Positions 7,007 through 14,440 of a DNA stretch of 14,440 nucleotides are shown here, piece by piece. The stretch's first letter is position 1; each line of letters begins with the position of its first letter. The stretch comes from Saprospiraceae bacterium. GTDB lineage: Bacteria; Bacteroidota; Bacteroidia; Chitinophagales; Saprospiraceae. The position numbers and the translations under genes are program-made. The notes below the pieces were generated by a model. The model ran no database searches, was not told the origin of the DNA, and was given only the letters and a program-made list of their open reading frames with translations. The DNA lies in NCBI GenBank assembly GCA_025455635.1, contig JALOMF010000204.1, positions 1 to 14,440 on the forward strand. The letters run 5' to 3'.

Positions 7007-8826
7007 ATGAAGAAAATTTACGCCTTTTCCCTGTTCTCGCTCATGGCGGCCTCGCTCATGGCGCAGCAGGTACAGGATTTTGAGGACCTCGAAGCGGTCA
7101 GCAAAAAAGGCTTTTTCCCCACCTACGTCAAGGGCCTCTTCAAGGACTTCACCGACTTCGGCAAACCGTTCGATTACAGCGGTGGCTTCGGCATCAACAT
7201 GCGCTCCTATAACGCCCTCGGCACCACGCCCCGCCAAGACCCCTTCCTCTACACCGCCAACGCCAATTTCAACGCTCGCTCACCATCGCCGCCAAGAACA
7301 CCGAACATGCTTACCCCAACCCAAGGGAACTCTACAACGCCTTCAAGCAGGACGTAGGCAACAGCATCGCTTCGCAAAAACAGCGGTTCGTGCGCTTTGG
7401 CGTCAGTCCACGGTACAAATGGATAAAGACGCATTTTGGCCACCGCAGCATGAATTTTTCGCAATATACCCTATCGAACCTCATCTTCCTCGGTGCTGGC
7501 ACGGAGCTGACGCCCGGCAAGCTGCGCATCGGGGCGATGGTCGGCCAACTGGCCAGGGCCGAGCCGATTGACCTTTCGCTGGTAGAACCGAGGCTGCCCA
7601 AATTCCAACGAAAAGGCTGGGGCGTGAAGGTCGGCTACGGCACGCAGGAGGATTTTATTGACCTCGTGCTGTTCCAGGCAAAAGACCTCGAAAACTCCAT
7701 TTTCATCCCAGATACGCTGCCGCAACTCATTTCACCGGAGCACAACGAGGCATTGGGCCTTGTTTTCCAAAAAATGTTGTTCAAAAAATTCCGGCTTAAA
7801 GCCGACCTCGGAGCGAGCGCCCTTTCTCCGAACATCCGGGACGCCGAAGCCCCGAACCAGTTCCCACACCCCAATTTCTTGTTCCAAGGGCGTGAAACAA
7901 CAAAGTACAAGACTGCCGCCGAGGCCAATTTCGATTACCAGGCCTCGGCGTACAGTCTTGGCCTGAAGTACCGCCGGGTGGACCCCGACTACAAGACCTT
8001 GGGCGCTTATTTCTTCAACAGCGACGTCGAAGAATGGACGCTGAACCTCAGCACCAGCCTGTTCCAACAGGCCATCGCCTTGAACGCCAGCGGCGGCATC
8101 CAGCGCAACAACCTCGACGGCTCGAAGCCCAACCGCCTCAGTCGCTTTGTAGGCAATCTTGATGCTTCGTACAGCAAGGGGCCGCTCAGCCTCTCGGCCA
8201 ATTACTCGAACAATTCCGCTGATGTGGCCTACCTCCTCGACCCCGCCGACCCCGTGCTCAACGTGCTCATCGTCACGCAGGACGCCGGGTTCAGCGCCAC
8301 CTACACCATCGCCGACACCAGCTCCCAGCGGCAGCACGTCTTCAACCTGACGGGCAACGCCCAGCTCGTGACCGACGATGTGGAAGACCCCTCCACGAGC
8401 GCCTTTTCGCAGATGCTCGTGGGCAATTTCGTCTATTCGCTGGCGCTCGGCACCTCGGGCTGGGGCTTTACGGCCAAGGCCAATTTTAACCAAAATGAGC
8501 TGTCGTCGCTGCTGGTGCGGCGCTACGGAACGGGCTTCGGCGCCACGAAAAACTGGCTGGAAGGCAAGCTCTCCACGGGCCTCGACCTCAACTATTTCTA
8601 TACCGTGACCGAAAGCCTCGGCAACAACGGCAATTTCACCACGGGCCTAAACCTGAACTGGAACCTGAGCGATGCCCATTCCCTTTCGATGAATTGGATG
8701 CTGCTGAGCACGAAGAACACGAGTGCCACGGCTTCCGACAAGTTCGGCGAGGTGGTGGGGACGGTGGGGTACCAGTATAGGTTTATGAGGAAGGAGAAGG
8801 AGAAAAAGAATTCGGAAGAGCAATAA
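7007..8826 (+). pseudogene. Exported outer-membrane beta-barrel-like protein, interrupted by a frameshift
   Basis: The ATG at 7007 opens a good signal peptide (MKKIYAFSLFSLMAASLMAQ, cleavage expected before QVQDFED). This frame stops at 7355-7357. The adjacent frame carries matching protein sequence from about 7276 (SLTIAAKNTEHAYPNPRELY) to TAA 8824-8826. Restoring one base near 7275 (aacgctcgct) joins them into a 606-residue protein. I see alternating polar/hydrophobic strands rich in Tyr, Asn and Gly throughout. Near the C terminus GTVGYQYRF resembles the aromatic beta-signal of outer-membrane barrels, followed by a charged 13-residue tail. I infer an outer-membrane barrel but do not recognise a named family. 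The break is either a real mutation or a sequencing/assembly error. The first downstream ATG (7390) would lack a signal peptide. The gene sits between the HTCS and a giant secreted protein. Confidence 0.65.
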
Positions 8827-8865
8827 AATGGATGGAATTTGATGTGCAGAAAGCTGTGCGAGATT

Positions 8866-9135
8866 TCATATTTGATTTTGGCGGGTCGCTCGGGTAATCC
8901 TTAAGAAATCCTCGAATTCTTCATCATCCCAATCTTTCCAAGCCCCGGCTAAATGGGAAATATCAAGAGGCTTAGAATTTGGAGCAGGTTGTGAAAAATC
9001 ATAGACCATTTCCTTGGAAGCCTTTTCGTTGGATTTCTTCCAAACTTTGACACCGCCCAACCACTCAGTCACCCTAAGCAGGTCGAGTAGCCGCTGAAAA
9101 ACTTGGTGATTTTTGACTTCGATGATGATTTGCAT
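8866..9135 (-). CDS. Small hypothetical protein, antitoxin-like
   Basis: 89 aa, starting at the ATG whose A is base 9135 (MQIIIEVKNHQVFQRLLDLL) and ending at TGA 8866-8868. A longer reading from a TTG at 9192 adds 19 residues with no family look and would overlap the promoter motif. I expect a short beta strand, a helix and a second strand (GVKVWKK), then a linker and a C-terminal helix (LAGAWKDWDDEEFEDFLR). This shape and the late W-K-D...E-F-E pattern recall small Bacteroidota/Cyanobacteria proteins annotated as type II antitoxins, but no toxin gene is adjacent and I would not name a family. Its stop faces the barrel gene's stop 39 bases away, and its start diverges from the giant gene. Confidence 0.7.
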   Translation of the reverse strand: MQIIIEVKNHQVFQRLLDLLRVTEWLGGVKVWKKSNEKASKEMVYDFSQPAPNSKPLDISHLAGAWKDWDDEEFEDFLRITRATRQNQI

Positions 9136-9151
9136 TGACTCGAATTTTTGA

Positions 9152-9159
9152 CAAATATA
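9152..9159 (-). promoter_or_regulatory. -7-type promoter motif for the small minus-strand gene
   Basis: On the minus strand these bases read TATATTTG, an exact match to the Bacteroidota TAnnTTTG -7 element, 16 bases before the ATG at 9135, which would leave a short leader. A TTTT/TTTC run sits at roughly the -33 position and is a weak match to TTTG. The motif supports the ATG at 9135 over the upstream TTG. Confidence 0.4.
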
Positions 9160-9190
9160 ACCCAAAGCTCTCAAAATGAAAAACGCCCCC

Positions 9191-9212
9191 AATGACCAAT
9201 GACTTCAATGAC
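9191..9212 (+). repeat. Three aatgac units just upstream of the giant gene
   Basis: aatgac occurs at 9191-9196, 9198-9203 and 9207-9212, with 1- and 3-base spacers, ending 9 bases before the ATG at 9222. The repeat is short and could be a remnant of a dispersed simple repeat or a binding site. It occupies the place where a ribosome-binding site would be, and no Shine-Dalgarno is visible. Confidence 0.35.
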
Positions 9213-9221
9213 AATTAAAGT

Positions 9222-12200
9222 ATGAGCAGCCGTTTACTCCCAATATTCACATTCCTTTTCTTCGCAAAAACCGCCTTTGCGCAGCAAGTCTATCCCGTGT
9301 CGCTCACGGGACTGCTCATCCCGCCCCATTCCCTCGACCTCAGCGTGTATGGCACGCAGCGGGCGCAAGACCTCATCTTCACCGCCGCCCTCACCGACCC
9401 CATCGAACAATTCAGGGACACCCGCCTCAAACTTTACGTCGAAAACAACGGCCAAACGCTCTACACCACCGACCCCAACTATGGCTTCCAACCCCTTCGC
9501 CTGAATAGGAACCAGCCCGTTACCCTCGACGGCTTTGCCTTGCAACCCTACCTCCAGCCCGAGGCGCTCATCGGTGCGGCGGGCCAGGGCCAAGGCTCGG
9601 TCATCATTCCCGAAGGGCTGAACCGCCTCTGCCTCGAAGTGATTGACCTGGAACGCAACGTGCCCATTTCCCGCAAAACCTGCGTCACGGGCGGCTTTTT
9701 CCTCAACGAACCGCCGATTTTGCAGACGCCCTATTGCGGCAGCAACGTGCCGGAATCCGATTTCCTCAACCAAACCTTCACTTGGACGCCCCTGCACAAC
9801 GGCTCCGGCAACAGCCCCGCCCCGGTCGAGTACCTGTTCCAATTGGTGCAGCTCCAGCCCGGCGTGGACCCCAACGATGGCTTCGATTTCAGCCTGAAAA
9901 TCATGGAGCGTACTACCATGTCCCCTTCGCTGATTTATGGCCCGACCGACCCCATCCTGCAGCCCGGCCAAATCTACGCTTGGCGGGTACAGGCCCGCAG
10001 CATGTTGAAATCCGGCCTTATTTTCCGAAACTATGGTTATAGTTTGGTCTGCCCCTTTGTTTATGGCGAAGGCTTTGCCCCATTTGGTGGCCCGCAGGCT
10101 GCCGAGCAGATGGAGGAAGACCGGGTGCCGCCGCAAGGCTGCGAGGTTTTCGACACGGACTTCGGGCCGATTTTCGCCCAAGATTACGTCCCGGCGGTGG
10201 TTGCAGCGGGCGACACGGTTAAGGTCGGCTGGTTCGACCTCGTGGTGGAAACGGCGGTTGACCGGGGCAATGGCTACGATGGCCGGGGCACCATCAAAAT
10301 ACCGATGCTAAGTGCTCCCATCATGGTGGATTTCAGGCGGCTGAAAGTGAAGCCCAATTCCAACCGCTGTTACGAAGTACATAGCATATACGGCCTCGTA
10401 AACACGCCGCAGTATTACTATGAAATGCAGGACGGCAGCTACCCGGCGGACTACTATTTTTCCCAAATAAAAAATGATTTTGAAAACGGGCCGCTCCGAA
10501 ACGCCCTGACCGACCAAATGGACATCAACGGCGCTGCGGTCATCCTGCCACTCGGCATTCCAAGCGAGGAAGGGCCGTACATGGTCATCGTCAACGAAAT
10601 CAAGTTCACGCCCCGAAACGCCACCATGACCTGCACCGGCTACCAGGTCAACGAGGACGGTACGCTCAACGGTTTCGGCCCGACGGAGGTGCCCATCACG
10701 CCCTACGGCGTAAAAAACGGTGCCCGTCTCAAGGTGCAACATGGAGAAAGCCCCTACGCCAATTTTGCCGGGATTTTCTTCGCTGGCAACGGCGGCGAAA
10801 CCGACAAAACGGGCATGGACATTGACTGCGGCGGCTTCAAATCGCTGTTTTTGGACACCGAGTTCGTCATTGATTCCACCATGATGAAATCGCTGGAAGG
10901 CCGTGAAGCCCGCTTCCGTTTGGCCAGCAACAAGGCCGACCCGAACAATTATTTTGGGGGCATCAAAAAGCTGGACGGCTTCACGCTTCCCAAGCTGCCG
11001 GGCTACCAGTTCAAGGTAAAAAACGGCACGCTTGACTTGGCTGATGGTAAAAAATTGGAGCAAAACAAGCTCGAACGCTTCTACGCCGAACCTACCAACG
11101 AATGGTGGCAGGGGCTTTACCTGAGCGACGTGGAGGCCAATCTCCCCGCCGATTTGAACCTCTTGGGCGATGGCAAGCCCGTGCAACTCGACAACGGCGA
11201 CTTCGTGCTCGACTGGTCGGGCGGGCATGGGCATTTCAGCAAAACCAACTTGCTTTCCTTGAGCAAAGGGCGGCTCGGCACTTGGCCCTATTCCATTGAC
11301 AGCCTGCAACTGCAAATCGCAGCGGGCGAGGCGCAGCGCACCTGGATGTCGGGGCAGGTGAAAGTGCCCGTGCTGGACGAGCCGTTCAACTACTCCTCCG
11401 AACTCAACACGTCCGGGCAGACGAGCTTGCAGATTGACCTCGTGCAAGGCCAGCGTACCATGCGCCTTTGGAATGGTAAAATGGCCGTCGCTGCTGACTC
11501 CAGGGTGCGGGCGGTGCTCAAGGATTTTGGCCCTGCGGGCAAACGCTTCATGCCCGATGCCGACCTGAGCGGGGTGTTTTCGATGGAAATTGACCCAAAG
11601 GAATTTGATGACAGGCTGGTCGGCAACAAGGCCATCATCAAGCAGCGTCTCAAGCAGATTTTCGGCTATGCGGCCAGCTCGCCGGAGTTCAAATTGCAGA
11701 ACCTGCAGATTAGTAGCCTCCAAATTGACCCTTTCAAACTGCCGGAGGAGCGTTACGTGTTGGGCAGCTACACGCCCGACACATTGGGGCTGAGCATCGG
11801 GAAAGTGCCCGCCAAGGTGGGACAAATCCGTTTGGTTTACAAAGAAAACGACGGCAACGGTCGGGAGGAACTGGGCTTTCAAGTGGTGGTGAAAAAAGGC
11901 CAGAACCTCGTCCAGTTCACGTTTTTTGCGAAAGCAAAAGCCAATGGCGACGGCTTCGAGTTCGACCGCATCGAGGTGGAAACGGAGGAGGTGGACTGCA
12001 ATTGCCACGCCTTCGTGCCCTTCGAGGAGATGCAGCCGGAGGAGCTTGACCAGCAGTTGCGGCGCACCTACCGCAAATTTTATGCGCCCGCCGTTGGCGG
12101 AAATTTCGGTGAAAACAGCAGCGGCCTCGCCACAGCGAACGCCCCCGATTTTGCGGAGCAAAACAGCCAACTGCTCGACGCCTACGAAACGGCCACTATC

Positions 12201-14440
12201 GAAAACCTGCGCAACCACCTCGTCGGCGGCTTCCCGCTCGTGGACGAGGTGCTGAACCTGACCTTCCTCGACCTCCAGCTCGACATGGAGGGCACGAAGG
12301 CCAAGGTCGCCATTGAGCGAAGCTCGCCCGATTTCAATTTTGAAAAAATTGACGAGTTGCCCACCGACGGCCCCCGCCAATTACCGCTGTACCTGACGCC
12401 CGATTTGCTCACAAAAATGGGCATGACCAACAACCAGTTGCCGAAGAACAGCCGCTTGCTCATCACCGATTTTGAGGCGTCGAGTCCGGCTTACACCGAG
12501 CAGAACACCAGCGTGGAGTTCACGCTGTTGGTGCAGGTGAACGACAGCAGCTACGCCCAATTTGTGCGGCCCAAGGTGCGGGTTAGCCCGACCTCGGTGG
12601 ACATGGCCGATTTTTACATGTTCCTCGCCGAAGACGTGGCCGTGAACGACCCCGATTTCAACGATGGCGAGGAAAGCCCGGCGGTTTTTTTCAAAAAATC
12701 AGAACCGAAGGACAGTATCCCCGACCCGCACAAGGATAGCTATGCGCATTTGCTTTGTGAGGGTTTCCAAAAATTCGTGATTCAGGGGGAATATGCCGTT
12801 CCGTTCAGCGAGACCACCGTGGACGAGGAAGGCGAAGAAACCGAGTTCCCCGATGCCCAACTCAAGTACCGGGACAACGGAAAGGATAGCCCCTCGGAGG
12901 CGGAAAGCCAGTTGCAGTTTGCCTTCAGCTTTGTGCATGATTTCAACCTCGACAGCGAGCTGGAACTGGGCGATTTCATTGCAGCGGTGAAAAGCGAGAC
13001 CGCCGACGGCAAGCCTTTGCAGTTCGTGGCGGACGGTCAAGAGGGCTTGATTTTCCACGAAGGAACGGCGATGGAAGTCTATTTCGACTTCGACCAAGAC
13101 CTCAACGTGGACTCGATGCCAGCGGAGGCGGGGAACGATTTCAGGGGGATTTATTTCAAGCATATCACCGCCGAATTGGAGGGCTTCGTGGCCAACGACA
13201 CCTCGAATATCAAGGTGGACGTGACTGATATTTATTTCAAGCCCGACGAGGATTTTTACTTCAATGGCATGGGCGGCAGCTTCGAGCTGTACGATATTTT
13301 GCCATTCGATGCAGGCGTGAAAATGGGCGGCTGGCAGTACTCGCTCGATACGCTCGTGATTGATTTCATGGGCGCTGCGGAGGAGGACGAAGGGATGCCC
13401 GTGCAGATAGCCGGGATGCTGCGTTGCCCCGTTTTCAAATACGATTCGGAAGAAGACCTGCTGGCCTATTCAGGGCAATTGTCCTTTGTGCGGGAGACGG
13501 ACGAGGAGACGGAGGAGGTCAATTACCACCCCGGCGCCGTGTTTACCGTAGGGGAAGAAATAGAAGTGGAAGAGGGCGAGGAGGAGCCGGAAAACGAAGG
13601 CTCGTTGGAGGGCATGGTCTTTCGGGCGGAGTTCATCCCCGGCCTGACGCTGGCACTGGACGAAGGCTCGACCATCGGCTTCGATTGGACGGAAATGCCC
13701 GATGGCAGGGCGGGTTTCCTGCCCTCGGTGGATTTGACGGGGACGGCCACCCTGCTTTTTTCCAAAAAAGCCACCGAAATGGCGGTGGAAGCCGTGGAGA
13801 TTGCGGAAGAACTCGGCATTGATTTCAGCCTGCCGGGGGCTACGTTCGAGGGTTTCAAAATCAACAAAGAACCCAACGAGGAAGAGCCAGGCAATGTGAC
13901 GGTGGGCAACAAACTCGGCGGCATTCAGACCATCAACATGGGCACTTGGGGCTACAGCCTTGGCTTCCCTGAGGAGTTTTATGAAGGATTGGGTGAAGAA
14001 AAGAAAGACAGCACCGCCGCAAAGGCCGACGATAAAAAACCAGAGACTAAGAAGCCCGCCGCCAAAAAAGCCAGCAACAAAAAAAACAAAGGCATTGCCA
14101 AAGGCAAGGGCAAAAGCGCCGGGAACAAACCCAAACAGCCGACGCCCAGCACCGATAAGAAAAAGGAGACCACCGCCAGTTCGGGTAAAAAACCTGCCGA
14201 AAAAAAGGACGAAAAACCTGAAAAAGCGGGCATGAATGGTTTCCCGATTTCCATTGATGTCCCCGAATTTGAATACAGCGAAGTGACGAAACGCTGGGCG
14301 ATGAACCTCGCCATTTCCATCAACTTGCTGCCGGAAAAGGCGGACGAGGAGGATAAAAAAGAGGGGGCAAAAACGACAACTGCCAAGAAACCTGCCAAGG
14401 CACCCAAAGCCCCTGCCAAGGGCAAAGCGGCCAAGAAGAC
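9222..14440 (+). CDS. Giant exported protein with TANFOR/fibronectin-like N terminus (3' end outside window)
   Basis: One frame runs from ATG 9222 to the window edge without a stop: 1739 codons, so the real protein is larger. Residues 1-21 are a signal peptide (FLFFAKTAFAQ, cleavage after AFA), with no lipobox Cys. Residues 22-160 (QQVYPVSLTGLLIPPHSLDL, then a region ending GLNRLCLEVIDLE) follow the pattern I associate with the Bacteroidota TANFOR domain. Residues 162-259 look fibronectin-III-like (NEPPILQTPYCGS, FTWTPLHNG, IYAWRVQAR). Later parts are long beta-rich modules I cannot name. A G-x-W-x-Y-S motif occurs at Trp688, Trp1371 and Trp1576. Scattered Cys residues (including CNC at 926-928) fit an oxidising location. 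From about 1594 to 1668, and again from 1706, Lys/Ala/Pro-rich tracts interrupt it. The likely location is the periplasm or cell surface; no enzyme motif is seen and the function is unknown. Confidence 0.88.
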   Translation, partial: MSSRLLPIFTFLFFAKTAFAQQVYPVSLTGLLIPPHSLDLSVYGTQRAQDLIFTAALTDPIEQFRDTRLKLYVENNGQTLYTTDPNYGFQPLRLNRNQPVTLDGFALQPYLQPEALIGAAGQGQGSVIIPEGLNRLCLEVIDLERNVPISRKTCVTGGFFLNEPPILQTPYCGSNVPESDFLNQTFTWTPLHNGSGNSPAPVEYLFQLVQLQPGVDPNDGFDFSLKIMERTTMSPSLIYGPTDPILQPGQIYAWRVQARSMLKSGLIFRNYGYSLVCPFVYGEGFAPFGGPQAAEQMEEDRVPPQGCEVFDTDFGPIFAQDYVPAVVAAGDTVKVGWFDLVVETAVDRGNGYDGRGTIKIPMLSAPIMVDFRRLKVKPNSNRCYEVHSIYGLVNTPQYYYEMQDGSYPADYYFSQIKNDFENGPLRNALTDQMDINGAAVILPLGIPSEEGPYMVIVNEIKFTPRNATMTCTGYQVNEDGTLNGFGPTEVPITPYGVKNGARLKVQHGESPYANFAGIFFAGNGGETDKTGMDIDCGGFKSLFLDTEFVIDSTMMKSLEGREARFRLASNKADPNNYFGGIKKLDGFTLPKLPGYQFKVKNGTLDLADGKKLEQNKLERFYAEPTNEWWQGLYLSDVEANLPADLNLLGDGKPVQLDNGDFVLDWSGGHGHFSKTNLLSLSKGRLGTWPYSIDSLQLQIAAGEAQRTWMSGQVKVPVLDEPFNYSSELNTSGQTSLQIDLVQGQRTMRLWNGKMAVAADSRVRAVLKDFGPAGKRFMPDADLSGVFSMEIDPKEFDDRLVGNKAIIKQRLKQIFGYAASSPEFKLQNLQISSLQIDPFKLPEERYVLGSYTPDTLGLSIGKVPAKVGQIRLVYKENDGNGREELGFQVVVKKGQNLVQFTFFAKAKANGDGFEFDRIEVETEEVDCNCHAFVPFEEMQPEELDQQLRRTYRKFYAPAVGGNFGENSSGLATANAPDFAEQNSQLLDAYETATIENLRNHLVGGFPLVDEVLNLTFLDLQLDMEGTKAKVAIERSSPDFNFEKIDELPTDGPRQLPLYLTPDLLTKMGMTNNQLPKNSRLLITDFEASSPAYTEQNTSVEFTLLVQVNDSSYAQFVRPKVRVSPTSVDMADFYMFLAEDVAVNDPDFNDGEESPAVFFKKSEPKDSIPDPHKDSYAHLLCEGFQKFVIQGEYAVPFSETTVDEEGEETEFPDAQLKYRDNGKDSPSEAESQLQFAFSFVHDFNLDSELELGDFIAAVKSETADGKPLQFVADGQEGLIFHEGTAMEVYFDFDQDLNVDSMPAEAGNDFRGIYFKHITAELEGFVANDTSNIKVDVTDIYFKPDEDFYFNGMGGSFELYDILPFDAGVKMGGWQYSLDTLVIDFMGAAEEDEGMPVQIAGMLRCPVFKYDSEEDLLAYSGQLSFVRETDEETEEVNYHPGAVFTVGEEIEVEEGEEEPENEGSLEGMVFRAEFIPGLTLALDEGSTIGFDWTEMPDGRAGFLPSVDLTGTATLLFSKKATEMAVEAVEIAEELGIDFSLPGATFEGFKINKEPNEEEPGNVTVGNKLGGIQTINMGTWGYSLGFPEEFYEGLGEEKKDSTAAKADDKKPETKKPAAKKASNKKNKGIAKGKGKSAGNKPKQPTPSTDKKKETTASSGKKPAEKKDEKPEKAGMNGFPISIDVPEFEYSEVTKRWAMNLAISINLLPEKADEEDKKEGAKTTTAKKPAKAPKAPAKGKAAKK
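14001..14225 (+). other. Lys/Ala/Pro-rich low-complexity tract within the giant protein
   Basis: Residues about 1594-1668 are dominated by Lys, Ala, Pro, Ser and Thr (for example KKPAAKKASNKKNKG and KKPAEKKDEKPEK). They separate a beta-rich module (TINMGTWGYSLGFPEEFY) from its apparent continuation (GFPISIDVPEFEYSEV). A second similar tract starts at residue 1706 (14337) and runs off the window. The composition resembles histone-H1-like tails. Here it sits in an exported protein, so it is more likely a flexible, strongly basic linker. It is a protein-level feature; the DNA is A-rich because of AAA/AAG codons. Confidence 0.85.

Noticed and set aside
7262..7285. Programmed -1 ribosomal frameshifting as an explanation for the split barrel gene
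   Set aside because: There is no X-XXY-YYZ slippery heptamer, no upstream Shine-Dalgarno-like stimulator and no obvious following stem. A simple deletion or sequence error fits better.
7080..7571. A 163-codon plus-strand frame spanning the frameshift site
   Set aside because: Its translation is Arg/Ser/Thr/Pro-rich nonsense, while the two flanking frames give coherent exported-protein sequence.
7732..8493. A 253-codon minus-strand open frame opposite the barrel gene
   Set aside because: Shadow of the barrel coding frame; no family features and no start context.
9136..9192. TTG start giving a 108-residue form of the small minus-strand protein
   Set aside because: The added residues overlap the TATATTTG motif and lack the look of the conserved start MQIIIEVK.
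9234..10181. A 315-codon minus-strand open frame opposite the TANFOR-like region
   Set aside because: Same cause: a third-position G/C bias keeps the antisense frame open. The plus-strand frame explains the sequence better.
10308..12380. A 690-codon open frame on the minus strand inside the giant gene
   Set aside because: It is antisense to a frame with a signal peptide and coherent domain sequence. Its translation is low in recognisable motifs and rich in His/Val/Gly runs typical of the reverse complement of GC-biased codons.

Overview
The window looks like chromosome of a Bacteroidota bacterium, probably on the Saprospiria side of the phylum. This is an inference from the hybrid two-component regulator architecture, a TANFOR-like secreted protein, TAnnTTTG-type promoter motifs and the near absence of Shine-Dalgarno sequences. 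The left 2.4 kb is housekeeping. The remainder is accessory, envelope-directed and visibly richer in G/C at third codon positions.

Layout, left to right on the + strand: the 3' two-thirds of rpsD (S4), a very strong intrinsic terminator, rpoA (RNA polymerase alpha), rplQ (L17, with a long Ala/acidic tail) and a second terminator. After a 281-base gap comes a 1388-residue hybrid histidine kinase/response regulator/AraC-type regulator (an HTCS: periplasmic propeller sensor, membrane segment, kinase, receiver, HTH). After a 229-base gap comes a gene for an outer-membrane beta-barrel-like protein that is broken by a single -1 frameshift near 7275. A small convergent minus-strand gene (89 aa, antitoxin-like) follows. 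From 9222 to the window edge there is one uninterrupted reading frame of at least 1739 codons, encoding a giant exported protein with a TANFOR/fibronectin-like N terminus and Lys/Ala/Pro-rich tracts near the visible end.

How the genes may work together: rpsD, rpoA and rplQ belong to the classical alpha operon, but a 16-bp perfect hairpin plus T-tract separates rpsD from rpoA here. The HTCS has a periplasmic sensor and a DNA-binding output and sits directly upstream of the barrel and the giant secreted protein. No SusC/SusD pair, the usual HTCS neighbour, is visible. My working hypothesis is a surface module made of regulator, outer-membrane barrel and giant exported protein.

The most unusual sequence-level feature is that the HTCS gene carries three separate short-repeat insertions in phase: two inverted repeats and a perfect 4 x 8-bp tandem repeat. 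They fall in the helical hairpin of the dimerisation domain, a hairpin of the ATPase domain, and the kinase-receiver linker.
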